64,000 nucleotides of DNA from Demequina subtropica. GTDB taxonomy: Bacteria; Actinomycetota; Actinomycetes; Actinomycetales; Demequinaceae. Location of the stretch: contig NZ_BBMB01000002.1 of assembly GCF_000971235.1 (NCBI RefSeq), positions 124,001 through 188,000 on the forward strand. Direction: 5' to 3'. The position numbers and the translations under genes are program-made. Shown in pieces: positions 34,467-40,848 of the stretch (its first letter is position 1; each line of letters starts with the position of its first letter). The notes beneath the pieces are model-generated. The model ran no database searches and was not told where the DNA came from. It saw only the letters and a program-made list of their open reading frames with translations.

Positions 34467-34504
34467 GCGGGTACCTCGAGCGGTGCGACGCTCGAGGTGC
34501 CCGC
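34467..34504 (+). terminator. Terminator of the aldo/keto reductase gene
   Basis: 16-bp arms (34467-34482, 34489-34504) with one G-T pair, 20 nt after the stop, followed by TTCCTTCGTT. Confidence 0.75.
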
Positions 34505-34532
34505 TTCCTTCGTTCGCGAGTTGTCACAGGGT

Positions 34533-34587
34533 ATTCGGCTACGGAACGTGGTCGAGTTCAGGCTCAATGTGTAGTTCCGGTTCAGCC
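34533..34587 (+). repeat. ychF-tail repeat, copy 1
   Basis: Shares ACGTGGTCGAGTTCAGG exactly with the ychF 3' end, and continues TAGTTCCGG past the stop as ychF does (TAGCTCCGG). In frame it reads IRLRNVVEFRLNV-stop. It separates the reductase from the MntA-HepT module. Confidence 0.75.
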
Positions 34588-34633
34588 TCTGGCCGCTCGA
34601 GATAGCACCCTCACCCGTCTGGGTGGGCTTCGT

Positions 34634-34639
34634 TATCCT
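34634..34639 (+). promoter_or_regulatory. -10 box (TATCCT) of mntA-hepT
   Basis: TATCCT ends 6 nt before ATG 34646, predicting a leaderless toxin-antitoxin mRNA. Confidence 0.55.
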
Positions 34640-34645
34640 GGGGCT

Positions 34646-34975
34646 ATGGCCGAGGTCGACGTGACGCCCGAGACGCTCGCGCTGCGCGGGCTCATCGACG
34701 CGCGTCGCGAGGAGTTCGACGCGCTGCTCGCGCGCTACGGAGCGACTCATCCGCGTCTGTTCGGATCGGTCGCGCGTGGAACGGCACACGAGGGCAGCGA
34801 TATCGACATCCTCGTGGACATGGACCCCGCGGACGGCAACGTCTTCATGCGGGCCTCCGGTCTCCTTGAGGAGGTGCGGGTGCTGTTCGGCCGCGACGAC
34901 ATCGATGTGTTCCCCGTGCAGCTGCTGAAGAGGCCCATCTCGAGGTCGGCCGTCGAGGATTCGGTTGCCCTGTGA
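34646..34975 (+). CDS. mntA: MNT-domain nucleotidyltransferase antitoxin (MntA)
   Basis: 109 residues. The minimal nucleotidyltransferase motif GSX10DXD is intact: Gly40-Ser41, then Asp52 and Asp54 (GSVARGTAHEGSDIDILVD). In characterised HepT-MntA pairs the MNT protein neutralises the HEPN toxin by adenylylating a tyrosine near its active site. It is coupled to hepT by a GTGA overlap. The start is set by the -10 box 6 nt upstream. It lies between repeat copies 1 and 2, as a self-contained module. Confidence 0.9.
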   Translation: MAEVDVTPETLALRGLIDARREEFDALLARYGATHPRLFGSVARGTAHEGSDIDILVDMDPADGNVFMRASGLLEEVRVLFGRDDIDVFPVQLLKRPISRSAVEDSVAL

Positions 34976-35325
34976 CGCGAGGCGTCGAGCAGCGGATCGC
35001 GGACATCCTCGAGTCGGTGGAGCGGTGTCGTCGATATATCGCTCTCCTCGACGCAGGAACTGTCGACGTCGTGCGGATGGCGGAGGACGCGATCGAGCGG
35101 AACCTCCAGATCATCGGCGAGGCGGCGAACCACCTGACGCCTGACGTGATCGACGCCCACCCCGAGATCGCCTGGCCCGAGATCCGTGGCTTCCGGAACA
35201 TCCTCGTACACCAGTACTTCGGCGTCGACCTTGACGTCATCCGGGATGTGGTGGAGAACCATCTCCCACCGCTGGCCGACGCACTGCGGCAGCACGTCGA
35301 GGGTGACCCGGCGGCAGAGGTCTGA
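34972..35325 (+). CDS. hepT: HEPN-domain RNase toxin (HepT, DUF86)
   Basis: 117 residues. An all-helical HEPN/DUF86 protein with the RNase motif RX4HXY intact: Arg75, His80, Tyr82 in RNILVHQYFG. The tyrosine of this motif is the adenylylation site in known pairs. The GTG start overlaps the mntA stop (TGA). It forms a type VII-like toxin-antitoxin module with mntA; I infer that it cleaves RNA when unmodified. Confidence 0.9.
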   Translation: MTRGVEQRIADILESVERCRRYIALLDAGTVDVVRMAEDAIERNLQIIGEAANHLTPDVIDAHPEIAWPEIRGFRNILVHQYFGVDLDVIRDVVENHLPPLADALRQHVEGDPAAEV

Positions 35326-35340
35326 AGTCTGCGGTGAGGT

Positions 35341-35397
35341 TATGCGGATACGGAACGCTGTGGAGTTCAGGTTCAATGTGTAGTTCCGGTTCAACCT
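35341..35397 (+). repeat. ychF-tail repeat, copy 2
   Basis: Reads MRIRNAVEFRFNV-stop in frame and continues TAGTTCCGGTTCAACC as in copies 1 and 3. It lies 15 nt after the hepT stop. Confidence 0.75.
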
Positions 35398-35530
35398 TTG
35401 AACGGACGTGGTGAGTAGGTTGCCGTTCTCCCTCGATCGCGGGTGGCACGCTGAATTCTGCCCGTGAGCAACGCTGCAGGTCGAGCGATGGTAGCCGCCG
35501 TGCTCCCCGCGCGCGCACCTGGTCGTGACC

Positions 35531-35536
35531 TATGCT
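35531..35536 (+). promoter_or_regulatory. -10 box (TATGCT) of gene 35543
   Basis: TATGCT ends 6 nt before GTG 35543; it selects this start over the in-frame GTG at 35525, which lies upstream of the hexamer. Confidence 0.5.
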
Positions 35537-35542
35537 CCGAGG

Positions 35543-35821
35543 GTGCCGACAACCCTTGCAGACGAGCTGCGCCGCCATTTGGGGGAGCCGTTCCCGGACT
35601 CTGTGGTCATGGGCAGGGACTACGGCGGAGTGGATGCCGTGATGATCGACGCAGATATCTTCGGTTGGGCCTCGAGGGCCGGGTCGCTAACCGAGTCTGA
35701 CCGTGCTGGTCTACGTCACGCGCGCGACGAGCTGGAGCGCTCGCTCGGGGCATTTCCCGAGGATGCACGCCCCTATTGCGAGCGCCTGATCCGGATCGCA
35801 CGTATGGCGCTGGCAGTCTAG
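35543..35821 (+). CDS. Small hypothetical protein, 92 aa
   Basis: I do not recognise it. It is acidic, soluble and mainly helical in the second half (TESDRAGLRHARDELERSLGAFPEDARPYCERLIRIARMALAV). The middle reads VVMGRDYGGVDAVMIDADIFGWAS. Sole gene of the module between repeat copies 2 and 3. In-frame sequence continues past the stop for about 30 plausible codons (35822-35920), which could be a remnant of a longer protein interrupted by TAG. Confidence 0.65.
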   Translation: MPTTLADELRRHLGEPFPDSVVMGRDYGGVDAVMIDADIFGWASRAGSLTESDRAGLRHARDELERSLGAFPEDARPYCERLIRIARMALAV

Positions 35822-36174
35822 GCCGTTGCGGAAGCCCTCCAGTCGCACGGGGAGGTGAGGCTTGAGCGCTACGCGATCAAGGAGGACGATGCGGGAATCG
35901 CGCCGCATTCGATCGGGTGAGTTCGCGCAGTCCAGACATTATTCGGCTACGGAACGCGGTCGAGTTCAGGTTCAATGTGTAGTTCCGGTTCCACCTTGCA
36001 GGCCTGAACTGGCAATTCCTCGCTGGCCAGGCCTGCGTACGGTTGGTGGGCTCAGGCTCGCGTCCCGCCCGTGTCGAGTTCCTCGGCAGTAACCTTTGGG
36101 TGCGCCCACGGTGCGAGGCACCCTGAACTCATTTGACCCTCCGGCGCTGGTGCATTCGCGCAGATGGAGGACTC
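35822..36174. other. Non-coding gap (353 bp) holding repeat copy 3
   Basis: 35822-35920 is in frame with the preceding gene and looks protein-like (RLERYAIKEDDAGIAPHSIG) but has no start or ribosome site. 35940-35997 is repeat copy 3. The rest (35998-36174) shows nothing except a TTGACC at 36133-36138 and the GGAGG site of the next gene. Confidence 0.6.
35941..35997 (+). repeat. ychF-tail repeat, copy 3
   Basis: Reads IRLRNAVEFRFNV-stop in frame and continues TAGTTCCGGTTCCACC. Closest to copies 1 and 2. Confidence 0.75.
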
Positions 36175-36561
36175 GTGACGCAAATCGGCCGACTCAGACT
36201 CGTTGGCTACTGGGCTGGGGACCAGGCTTCCGCGCAATGGCCGGTACCGGACGAGTTCGTGGATCGCGAGTGGGACCCCGACGAGCGTGGCGCCGTCGCC
36301 CTGTACCTCAAGACCGGGATCGTCGCGCGTGCCTATATGGGGTACACGCCTTGCCGAATGTGCGGCTGCAACAACGGGAGCGTGGAGTTCACCGACGGCG
36401 TGTACGTCTGGCCCGAAGGGTTCTCGCATTACATCGCGGACCACGAGGTGCGACCACCGCAGGAGCTCATCGACCATGTGCATTCGATGATCGAGTCGGT
36501 CGAGGGTGCGGACCGGGACGAAGACTGGTGGATGAATCGGAAGGGCTCGCAGCCGACGTAG
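36175..36561 (+). CDS. Hypothetical protein with CxxC motif, 128 aa
   Basis: Function unknown. The N-terminus reads MTQIGRLRLVGYWAGDQ. A mid-protein CRMCGCNNGSVEFTDGVYVW gives Cys-x2-Cys-x-Cys, a possible zinc or structural site, followed by PEGFSHYIADHEVRPPQELI, which looks like a conserved small domain. The GTG start is 4 nt after GGAGG (36166-36170). Sole gene of the module between repeat copies 3 and 4. AT content is higher than in the flanking housekeeping genes, consistent with acquisition. Confidence 0.75.
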   Translation: MTQIGRLRLVGYWAGDQASAQWPVPDEFVDREWDPDERGAVALYLKTGIVARAYMGYTPCRMCGCNNGSVEFTDGVYVWPEGFSHYIADHEVRPPQELIDHVHSMIESVEGADRDEDWWMNRKGSQPT

Positions 36562-36864
36562 GCCTTCAACCACACTGGAAGGCGCGCACGGCAGAACCAG
36601 ATCGCACCCGCCGGTGGCGTGGGAGCCGGAAGCTGACCACACTTGGGAAGCGCGTGCGATGATCCGCTCGGTCCAGGCGACGCCGGACGAAGAGGCCGGT
36701 GTTCTGCTGCTCTCTGCGAGAGGCTGTTCGGCTACGGAACGCGGTCGAGTTCAGGTTCAACGTCTGACCACGTCTGCCGCCTGGCGGGACATGAGGGCTC
36801 GATCGGCCGCGAATCCTGCACTGATGTCCCGCTGGCGCTCGGATCGCTTCGGCATGCGGCCGCT
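36562..36864. other. Non-coding gap (303 bp) holding repeat copy 4
   Basis: 36562-36724 shows no convincing gene. 36725-36842 is the left copy of a 118-bp direct repeat (ychF-tail repeat plus GGCGGGACAT hairpin). Confidence 0.65.
36725..36842 (+). repeat. ychF-tail repeat copy 4, left arm of a 118-bp direct repeat
   Basis: The first 40 nt read VRLRNAVEFRFNV-stop (TGA here). The remainder includes the GCGGGACAT/ATGTCCCGC stem (36784-36832). The whole block recurs at 37295-37412 with about 90% identity. Confidence 0.8.
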
Positions 36865-37203
36865 CTAGAGAGCGTCCCGCTCAGCGACGATCATCACCTC
36901 GTCACTGACGTCCGCCCCGGCGGGCGGCGCACCGTAGACGCGTACGGCCGCACTCTGCCGCGCGTCGAGCATCGGCCCGCCAGCCGGGACGAGCACCGCG
37001 AACACCTCGATGACGGCATGGACGCCCCTCTGGCGCGCCCACGCGAGCACATCGTCCAACGTTGCCGATGCGGGCGCCTTCCAGTCGTCGCGGTTCCAGG
37101 CGTAGCCGGCGTCGACGGGCCTGCCCCAGATGCGAATGCGGTAGTGGTCGACGTCGGCGACCCACGGGATCTCGTCCTCTCGGGGTACAGGTGACCAGTC
37201 CAT
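36865..37203 (-). CDS. Hypothetical protein, 112 aa
   Basis: I do not recognise it. It begins MDWSPVPREDEIPWVADVDH and has a Trp-rich N-terminal half, then a helix (TLDDVLAWARQRGVHAVIEVF) and a beta strand-rich end. No membrane segment. TAGGGT lies 6 nt upstream of the ATG on the minus strand. It is the only gene of its module and is precisely bracketed by the 118-bp direct repeats, in the opposite orientation to its neighbours. Confidence 0.7.
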   Translation of the reverse strand: MDWSPVPREDEIPWVADVDHYRIRIWGRPVDAGYAWNRDDWKAPASATLDDVLAWARQRGVHAVIEVFAVLVPAGGPMLDARQSAAVRVYGAPPAGADVSDEVMIVAERDAL

Positions 37204-37209
37204 GCCGGC

Positions 37210-37215
37210 ACCCTA
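37210..37215 (-). promoter_or_regulatory. -10 box (TAGGGT) of gene 36865-37203
   Basis: Minus-strand TAGGGT ends 6 nt before the ATG at 37203. Confidence 0.5.
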
Positions 37216-37294
37216 GCCTGCGGTCGGGACCGTCGACGGGAAGGCTTAAAGGTTCCAGCATGGGTACGCCCGACCGCGGACGCGGCCTTGAAGT

Positions 37295-37412
37295 TGTTCG
37301 GCTTCGGAACGCGGGCGAGTTCAGGTTCAACGTCTGACCATGCCTGGCGCCTGGCGGGACATGGGGGCGCGATCGGCCGCGAATCCTGCCCTGATGTCCC
37401 GCTAGGACGCGG
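37295..37412 (+). repeat. ychF-tail repeat copy 5, right arm of the 118-bp direct repeat
   Basis: Offset exactly 570 nt from the left arm with no internal gap. Reads VRLRNAGEFRFNV-stop; the hairpin GCGGGACAT (37354-37362)/ATGTCCCGC (37394-37402) follows. It is the last repeat copy; ordinary chromosomal genes resume at 37439. Confidence 0.8.
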
Positions 37413-37425
37413 TTCCGGCAAGCGG

Positions 37426-37431
37426 TACCGT
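37426..37431 (+). promoter_or_regulatory. -10 box (TACCGT) of the GNAT gene
   Basis: TACCGT ends 7 nt before ATG 37439, favouring it over GTG 37430, which overlaps the hexamer. Confidence 0.5.
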
Positions 37432-37438
37432 GACCGGG

Positions 37439-38254
37439 ATGGACACCGCCGGCCTGCTCCGCCTGTACGACGACCAGCTGCGCGGCGATGTCGAGGCGGT
37501 CGGTGCGAGCGGGATCACCCGGATGGGCCCGCTCCTGCTGGTGAGCTTCGGTGAGGGCCAGGGCTTCGTCACCTATCGCGACCTGGACGGGGCCGATGCG
37601 GCGGACGTGAGGAGACTGGTCGCGGGCGCGCTCGAGCTCTTCGCCTCCGATCCGGTCATCACGCACGTGGAGTGGAAGACCCGCGGGCATGATCATGCGC
37701 CGGGTCTCGAGGAGGCGCTCGTCGCCCATGGCTTCGTCGCCGGCGAGGTCGAGTGGATCATGCTTGGGGACGCGGCGGCGCTTGCGGTCGACGTCCCTCT
37801 CCCCGACGGCGTGACCCTGCGTCGGGTGCACGATGAGGCCGATGTGCGGGCCATGTCCGCCATGACGGACCTGGTGTTCGACGGCGCGATCTCGGACTCG
37901 CACGCGCAGATGATCCTGACCAGGCTCGCGACCCACGAGGGCATGCAGCTCTGGGTCGCGGAGGCCGGTGGTGAGATCATCGGCGCGGGCCGCCTCGAGC
38001 CCGTCGCGGGCACGGACTTCGCCGGGATCTGGGGCGGGGCCACCGTGGAGAGCTGGCGGGGCCGCGGCGTCTACCGCGCGCTCACGGCCGCGCGCGCTCG
38101 CGAAGCGCTCGCGCTGGGCAGGACGCTGATCATGAGCGACTCGACCGAGCACTCCCGACCGATCCTCGAACGCTCCGGCCTGCGCCGGGCCTCGACGACC
38201 ACCCCGTACGAGTGGAGGCGGGATCAGCCCGCGCGAGGCCCCGACGCGTCCTAG
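37439..38254 (+). CDS. GNAT-family N-acetyltransferase
   Basis: 271 residues. The C-terminal GNAT fold has motif A ATVESWRGRGVYRALTAARAREALALG, which binds acetyl-CoA, preceded by the strand LWVAEAGGEIIGAGRLEPV. The N-terminal half (about 1-125) is a degenerate GNAT-like domain, so it is a two-domain acetyltransferase. Substrate unknown. The yjdM -10 box overlaps its stop codon. Confidence 0.85.
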   Translation: MDTAGLLRLYDDQLRGDVEAVGASGITRMGPLLLVSFGEGQGFVTYRDLDGADAADVRRLVAGALELFASDPVITHVEWKTRGHDHAPGLEEALVAHGFVAGEVEWIMLGDAAALAVDVPLPDGVTLRRVHDEADVRAMSAMTDLVFDGAISDSHAQMILTRLATHEGMQLWVAEAGGEIIGAGRLEPVAGTDFAGIWGGATVESWRGRGVYRALTAARAREALALGRTLIMSDSTEHSRPILERSGLRRASTTTPYEWRRDQPARGPDAS

Positions 38255-38257
38255 GCT
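38252..38257 (+). promoter_or_regulatory. -10 box (TAGGCT) of yjdM
   Basis: Starts with the stop codon of the GNAT gene and ends 6 nt before ATG 38264. Confidence 0.5.
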
Positions 38258-38263
38258 CGAACC

Positions 38264-38617
38264 ATGAGCGACGCCCTGCCCCCGTGCCCCGAGTGCGCCA
38301 GCGAGTACGCCTATGAGGACGGCGCGCTCCTGGTGTGCCCCATGTGCGGCCACGAGTGGTCGCCCGACGCCGGTGACGATGCCGCGGGCGATGCGGTGCG
38401 CGTCATCAAGGACGCGGTGGGCAACGTCCTGGCCGACGGCGACACGGTGACGGTCATCAAGGACCTCAAGGTGAAGGGCTCGTCGCAGCCCATCAAGGTG
38501 GGCACCAAGGTGCGCGGCATCCGCCTGGTGGACGGGGTCGGCGATCACGACATCGACTGCACGGTGCCCGGCTTCGGGCCCATGCAGCTCAAGTCCTCGG
38601 TGGTGAAGAAGGCCTGA
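38264..38617 (+). CDS. yjdM: YjdM/PhnA-like zinc-ribbon protein
   Basis: 117 residues. An N-terminal zinc ribbon ([25 protein letters not shown]: two Cys-x2-Cys pairs) precedes the PhnA C-terminal SH3-like domain ([47 protein letters not shown]). This family was once named for alkylphosphonate use, but its role is not established. Length matches the family. Confidence 0.92.
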   Translation: MSDALPPCPECASEYAYEDGALLVCPMCGHEWSPDAGDDAAGDAVRVIKDAVGNVLADGDTVTVIKDLKVKGSSQPIKVGTKVRGIRLVDGVGDHDIDCTVPGFGPMQLKSSVVKKA

Positions 38618-38644
38618 CGGACCCGGGTCCCGGCGACCGCCCGC

Positions 38645-38650
38645 TACCGT
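38645..38650 (+). promoter_or_regulatory. -10 box (TACCGT) of gene 38657
   Basis: TACCGT ends 6 nt before GTG 38657. Confidence 0.5.
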
Positions 38651-38656
38651 GGTCGC

Positions 38657-39400
38657 GTGAACGAGAGATCGCTCAGCTTCGGCAAGGCCGCATCCGACTA
38701 CGCGAAGGGCCGCCCGGGGTACCCCCTCCAGTCGGTCGACTGGCTGCTCGAGGGCGTGACCGGCCGGGTCCTCGACCTGGGTGCCGGCACGGGCAAGCTC
38801 ACCGAGGCGATCCTCCGGTGCCGCCACGCCGAGGTGGTCGCGGTCGACCCCGACCCCGTCATGCTCGCGACGCTCGAGGCCCACGTGCCGCGGGTGCCGA
38901 CCCTCCGCGGCACGGCGGAGGAGATCCCGCTCGAGGACGCGAGCGTCGACGCCGTGGTCATGGGTCAGGCGTGGCACTGGGTCGAGCCGGAGGCCGCCGC
39001 GCGGGAGATCGCGCGCGTCCTCGCGCCGGGCGGGGTGCTGGGCCTCATCTGGAACATCCGCAACGAGCGCAGCGACTGGGTGTCGGCGCTCACGCGCGTG
39101 ATCGGGCACTCGTCGGCCGAGACCATGATCGCGGCGGGGCCGCCGCGGGTCCCGGCTCCGTTCGGCCCGCTCGAGATCAACGAGCTCACGTGGAAGCGTC
39201 CGGTCACCGCCGAGGGCCTGCGCGCGCTCGTCCACTCCCGCAGCAGCTACATCACCGCATCGGACATCTACCGCACGGACCTGGACGTCGCGCTCGAGCA
39301 CCTCATCGCGCGCACGCCCGAGCTCGCCGACGGGGGCGAGTACCGCATGCCGTACGTCACGCACTGCTTCCGCGCCCGCGTCGCGGAGCACGGCGCGTGA
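38657..39400 (+). CDS. Class I SAM-dependent methyltransferase
   Basis: 247 residues. Motif I VLDLGAGTGKLTEAIL is at about 38-53, with the acidic VVAVDPDPVML ending strand 2, and GTAEEIPLEDASVDAVVMGQAWHWVE is the UbiE-like region with an AWHW signature. The C-terminal lid differs from UbiE. Probably a small-molecule methyltransferase; substrate unknown. Its stop overlaps the GTG of the RidA gene. Confidence 0.88.
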   Translation: MNERSLSFGKAASDYAKGRPGYPLQSVDWLLEGVTGRVLDLGAGTGKLTEAILRCRHAEVVAVDPDPVMLATLEAHVPRVPTLRGTAEEIPLEDASVDAVVMGQAWHWVEPEAAAREIARVLAPGGVLGLIWNIRNERSDWVSALTRVIGHSSAETMIAAGPPRVPAPFGPLEINELTWKRPVTAEGLRALVHSRSSYITASDIYRTDLDVALEHLIARTPELADGGEYRMPYVTHCFRARVAEHGA

Positions 39401-39762
39401 GCGAGCGGCGCCTCATCCGCAGCGGCGGCCCCTGGGAGGACCAGGTCGCGTACTCGCGCGCCGTGGTCCAGGGCGACTGGTGCGACGTCTCGGGCACCAC
39501 GAGCACGACGAGCCCCGAGCCCGCCGCGCAGGCCGACGCGGCGCTCGCGACCATCGCCGCCGCGCTGGAGGAGGGCGGGTTCTCGATGGCCGACGTGGTG
39601 CGTGTCCGCTACCTCCTGCCCGACACCGCCGACTTCGAGGAGTGCTGGCCCGTGCTGCGGCGGTGGTTCGGGGACATCCGGCCCGCGGCGACCATGCAGC
39701 AGTGCGGCCTCATCGACCCCGCCATGCGGATCGAGATCGAGGTCACCGCCTACCGCGGCTGA
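39397..39762 (+). CDS. RidA (YjgF/YER057c/UK114) family protein
   Basis: 121 residues with the RidA fold: GGPWEDQVAYSRAVVQGDWCDVSGTTS, a helix AALATIAAALEEGGFSMADVVRVRYLLPD and the terminal IDPAMRIEIEVTAYRG. RidA enzymes deaminate reactive enamines/imines; the conserved C-terminal Arg-x-Glu (RIEIE) is present. GTG overlaps the upstream stop. It precedes agmatine deiminase, suggesting nitrogen-compound metabolism. Confidence 0.88.
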   Translation: MSERRLIRSGGPWEDQVAYSRAVVQGDWCDVSGTTSTTSPEPAAQADAALATIAAALEEGGFSMADVVRVRYLLPDTADFEECWPVLRRWFGDIRPAATMQQCGLIDPAMRIEIEVTAYRG

Positions 39763-39807
39763 CGCGTGCGCCGCGCTAGTCTCGGCATCCCACCCCGAGG
39801 AGGACCC

Positions 39808-40848
39808 ATGGCCTGGCGCATGCCCCCCGAGACCGCGCCCCACGAACGTTGCTGGATGGCCTTCCCCTGCGAGGGACCCACGCTCGGCGACACCGGGACC
39901 GAGCGCGAGGCCGGCTACGCGGCCTGGACGGCCGTCGCCCTTGCGATCGCCGAGCTCGAGCCCGTCACCATGGTCGTCGACCCGTCCGAGACCGTGCGAG
40001 CACGTCGCATGCTCGGCAGCGGCATCGAGATCCTCGAGGCTCCCGTCGACGAGTTCTGGATGCGCGACGTGGGCCCCACCTTCGTGGTGGACGATGCGCG
40101 GCCCGGCGCGCTGGGCGCCGTGGACTGGGTCTTCAACGGCTGGGGAGCGCCCGCCTGGGCGGAATGGCAGAAGTCGGCGCGGCTCGGCCGCATCGTCGCC
40201 GAGGCGGCGGGCGCGGAGCTGGTCCCGAGCGACCTCACCAACGAGGGCGGCGGCATCCACGTCGACGGCGAGGGCACCGTCCTGCTCACCGAGACGGTCC
40301 AGCTCGACCCGCGCCGCAACCCCACCGCGACCCGGGAGAGCGTCGAGGCGGAGATGGCGGCGCGGCTCGGGGCCACGCGCGCGATCTGGCTGCCACGCGG
40401 CCTGACCCGCGACTACGACGACTTCGGCACCAACGGCCACGTGGACATCGTCGCGACGCTCGTCGGCGACGGGCGGCTGCTCCTCCACGCGCAGACCGAC
40501 CCCGCGCACCCGGACTATACGGTGAGCGCGGACCTTCGCGACCTCCTCAAGGGCCAGGCGGACGCGGCGGGACGCAGCCTCGAGATCGTCGACCTCCCGG
40601 CGCCGACGCAGCTGACCGACGAGCACGGTCCCGTCGACTGGAGCTACGTGAACCACTACGTCGCCAACGGCGGCGTGGTCGCGTGCGGCTTCGGGGACGA
40701 TGCGGCCGACGCCCGGGCGCGGGAGATCCTCGCGGAGGCGTACCCGGGGCGCGCCGTCGTCACCGTGGACGCGCGGGAGATCTTCGCGCGAGGCGGAGGC
40801 ATCCACTGCATCACGCAGCAGCAGCCGGCGGTGGGGGAGCGCGCATGA
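39808..40848 (+). CDS. aguA: Agmatine deiminase
   Basis: A 346-residue guanidino-group-modifying (PPAD-fold) enzyme that hydrolyses agmatine to N-carbamoylputrescine and ammonia. EFWMRDVGPTFVVD, LTNEGGGIHVDGEGTVLLTE and FGTNGHVDIVA carry the substrate-binding Asp/Glu/His residues, and the catalytic Cys is in GGGIHCITQQQP. An AGGAGG-like site precedes ATG 39808; TAGTCT at 39777-39782 may be its -10. It is coupled to the amidase by ATGA. Confidence 0.93.
   Translation: MAWRMPPETAPHERCWMAFPCEGPTLGDTGTEREAGYAAWTAVALAIAELEPVTMVVDPSETVRARRMLGSGIEILEAPVDEFWMRDVGPTFVVDDARPGALGAVDWVFNGWGAPAWAEWQKSARLGRIVAEAAGAELVPSDLTNEGGGIHVDGEGTVLLTETVQLDPRRNPTATRESVEAEMAARLGATRAIWLPRGLTRDYDDFGTNGHVDIVATLVGDGRLLLHAQTDPAHPDYTVSADLRDLLKGQADAAGRSLEIVDLPAPTQLTDEHGPVDWSYVNHYVANGGVVACGFGDDAADARAREILAEAYPGRAVVTVDAREIFARGGGIHCITQQQPAVGERA

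Noticed and set aside
35711..35908. Minus-strand 65-codon frame in the third module
   Set aside because: It is antisense to the gene at 35543, has no ribosome site or -10 box and no recognisable sequence.
34533..37330. Ends of repeat copies as real short genes encoding RLRNAVEFRFNV-stop
   Set aside because: No start codon with ribosome binding site precedes them; they are best read as non-coding repeats.
32692..37412. Interpretation of the ychF-tail repeats as classical integron attC sites
   Set aside because: I see no consistent RYYYAAC/GTTRRRY core pairs and no integron integrase, genes lie in both orientations with their own promoters, and the repeat instead encodes the YchF C-terminus.
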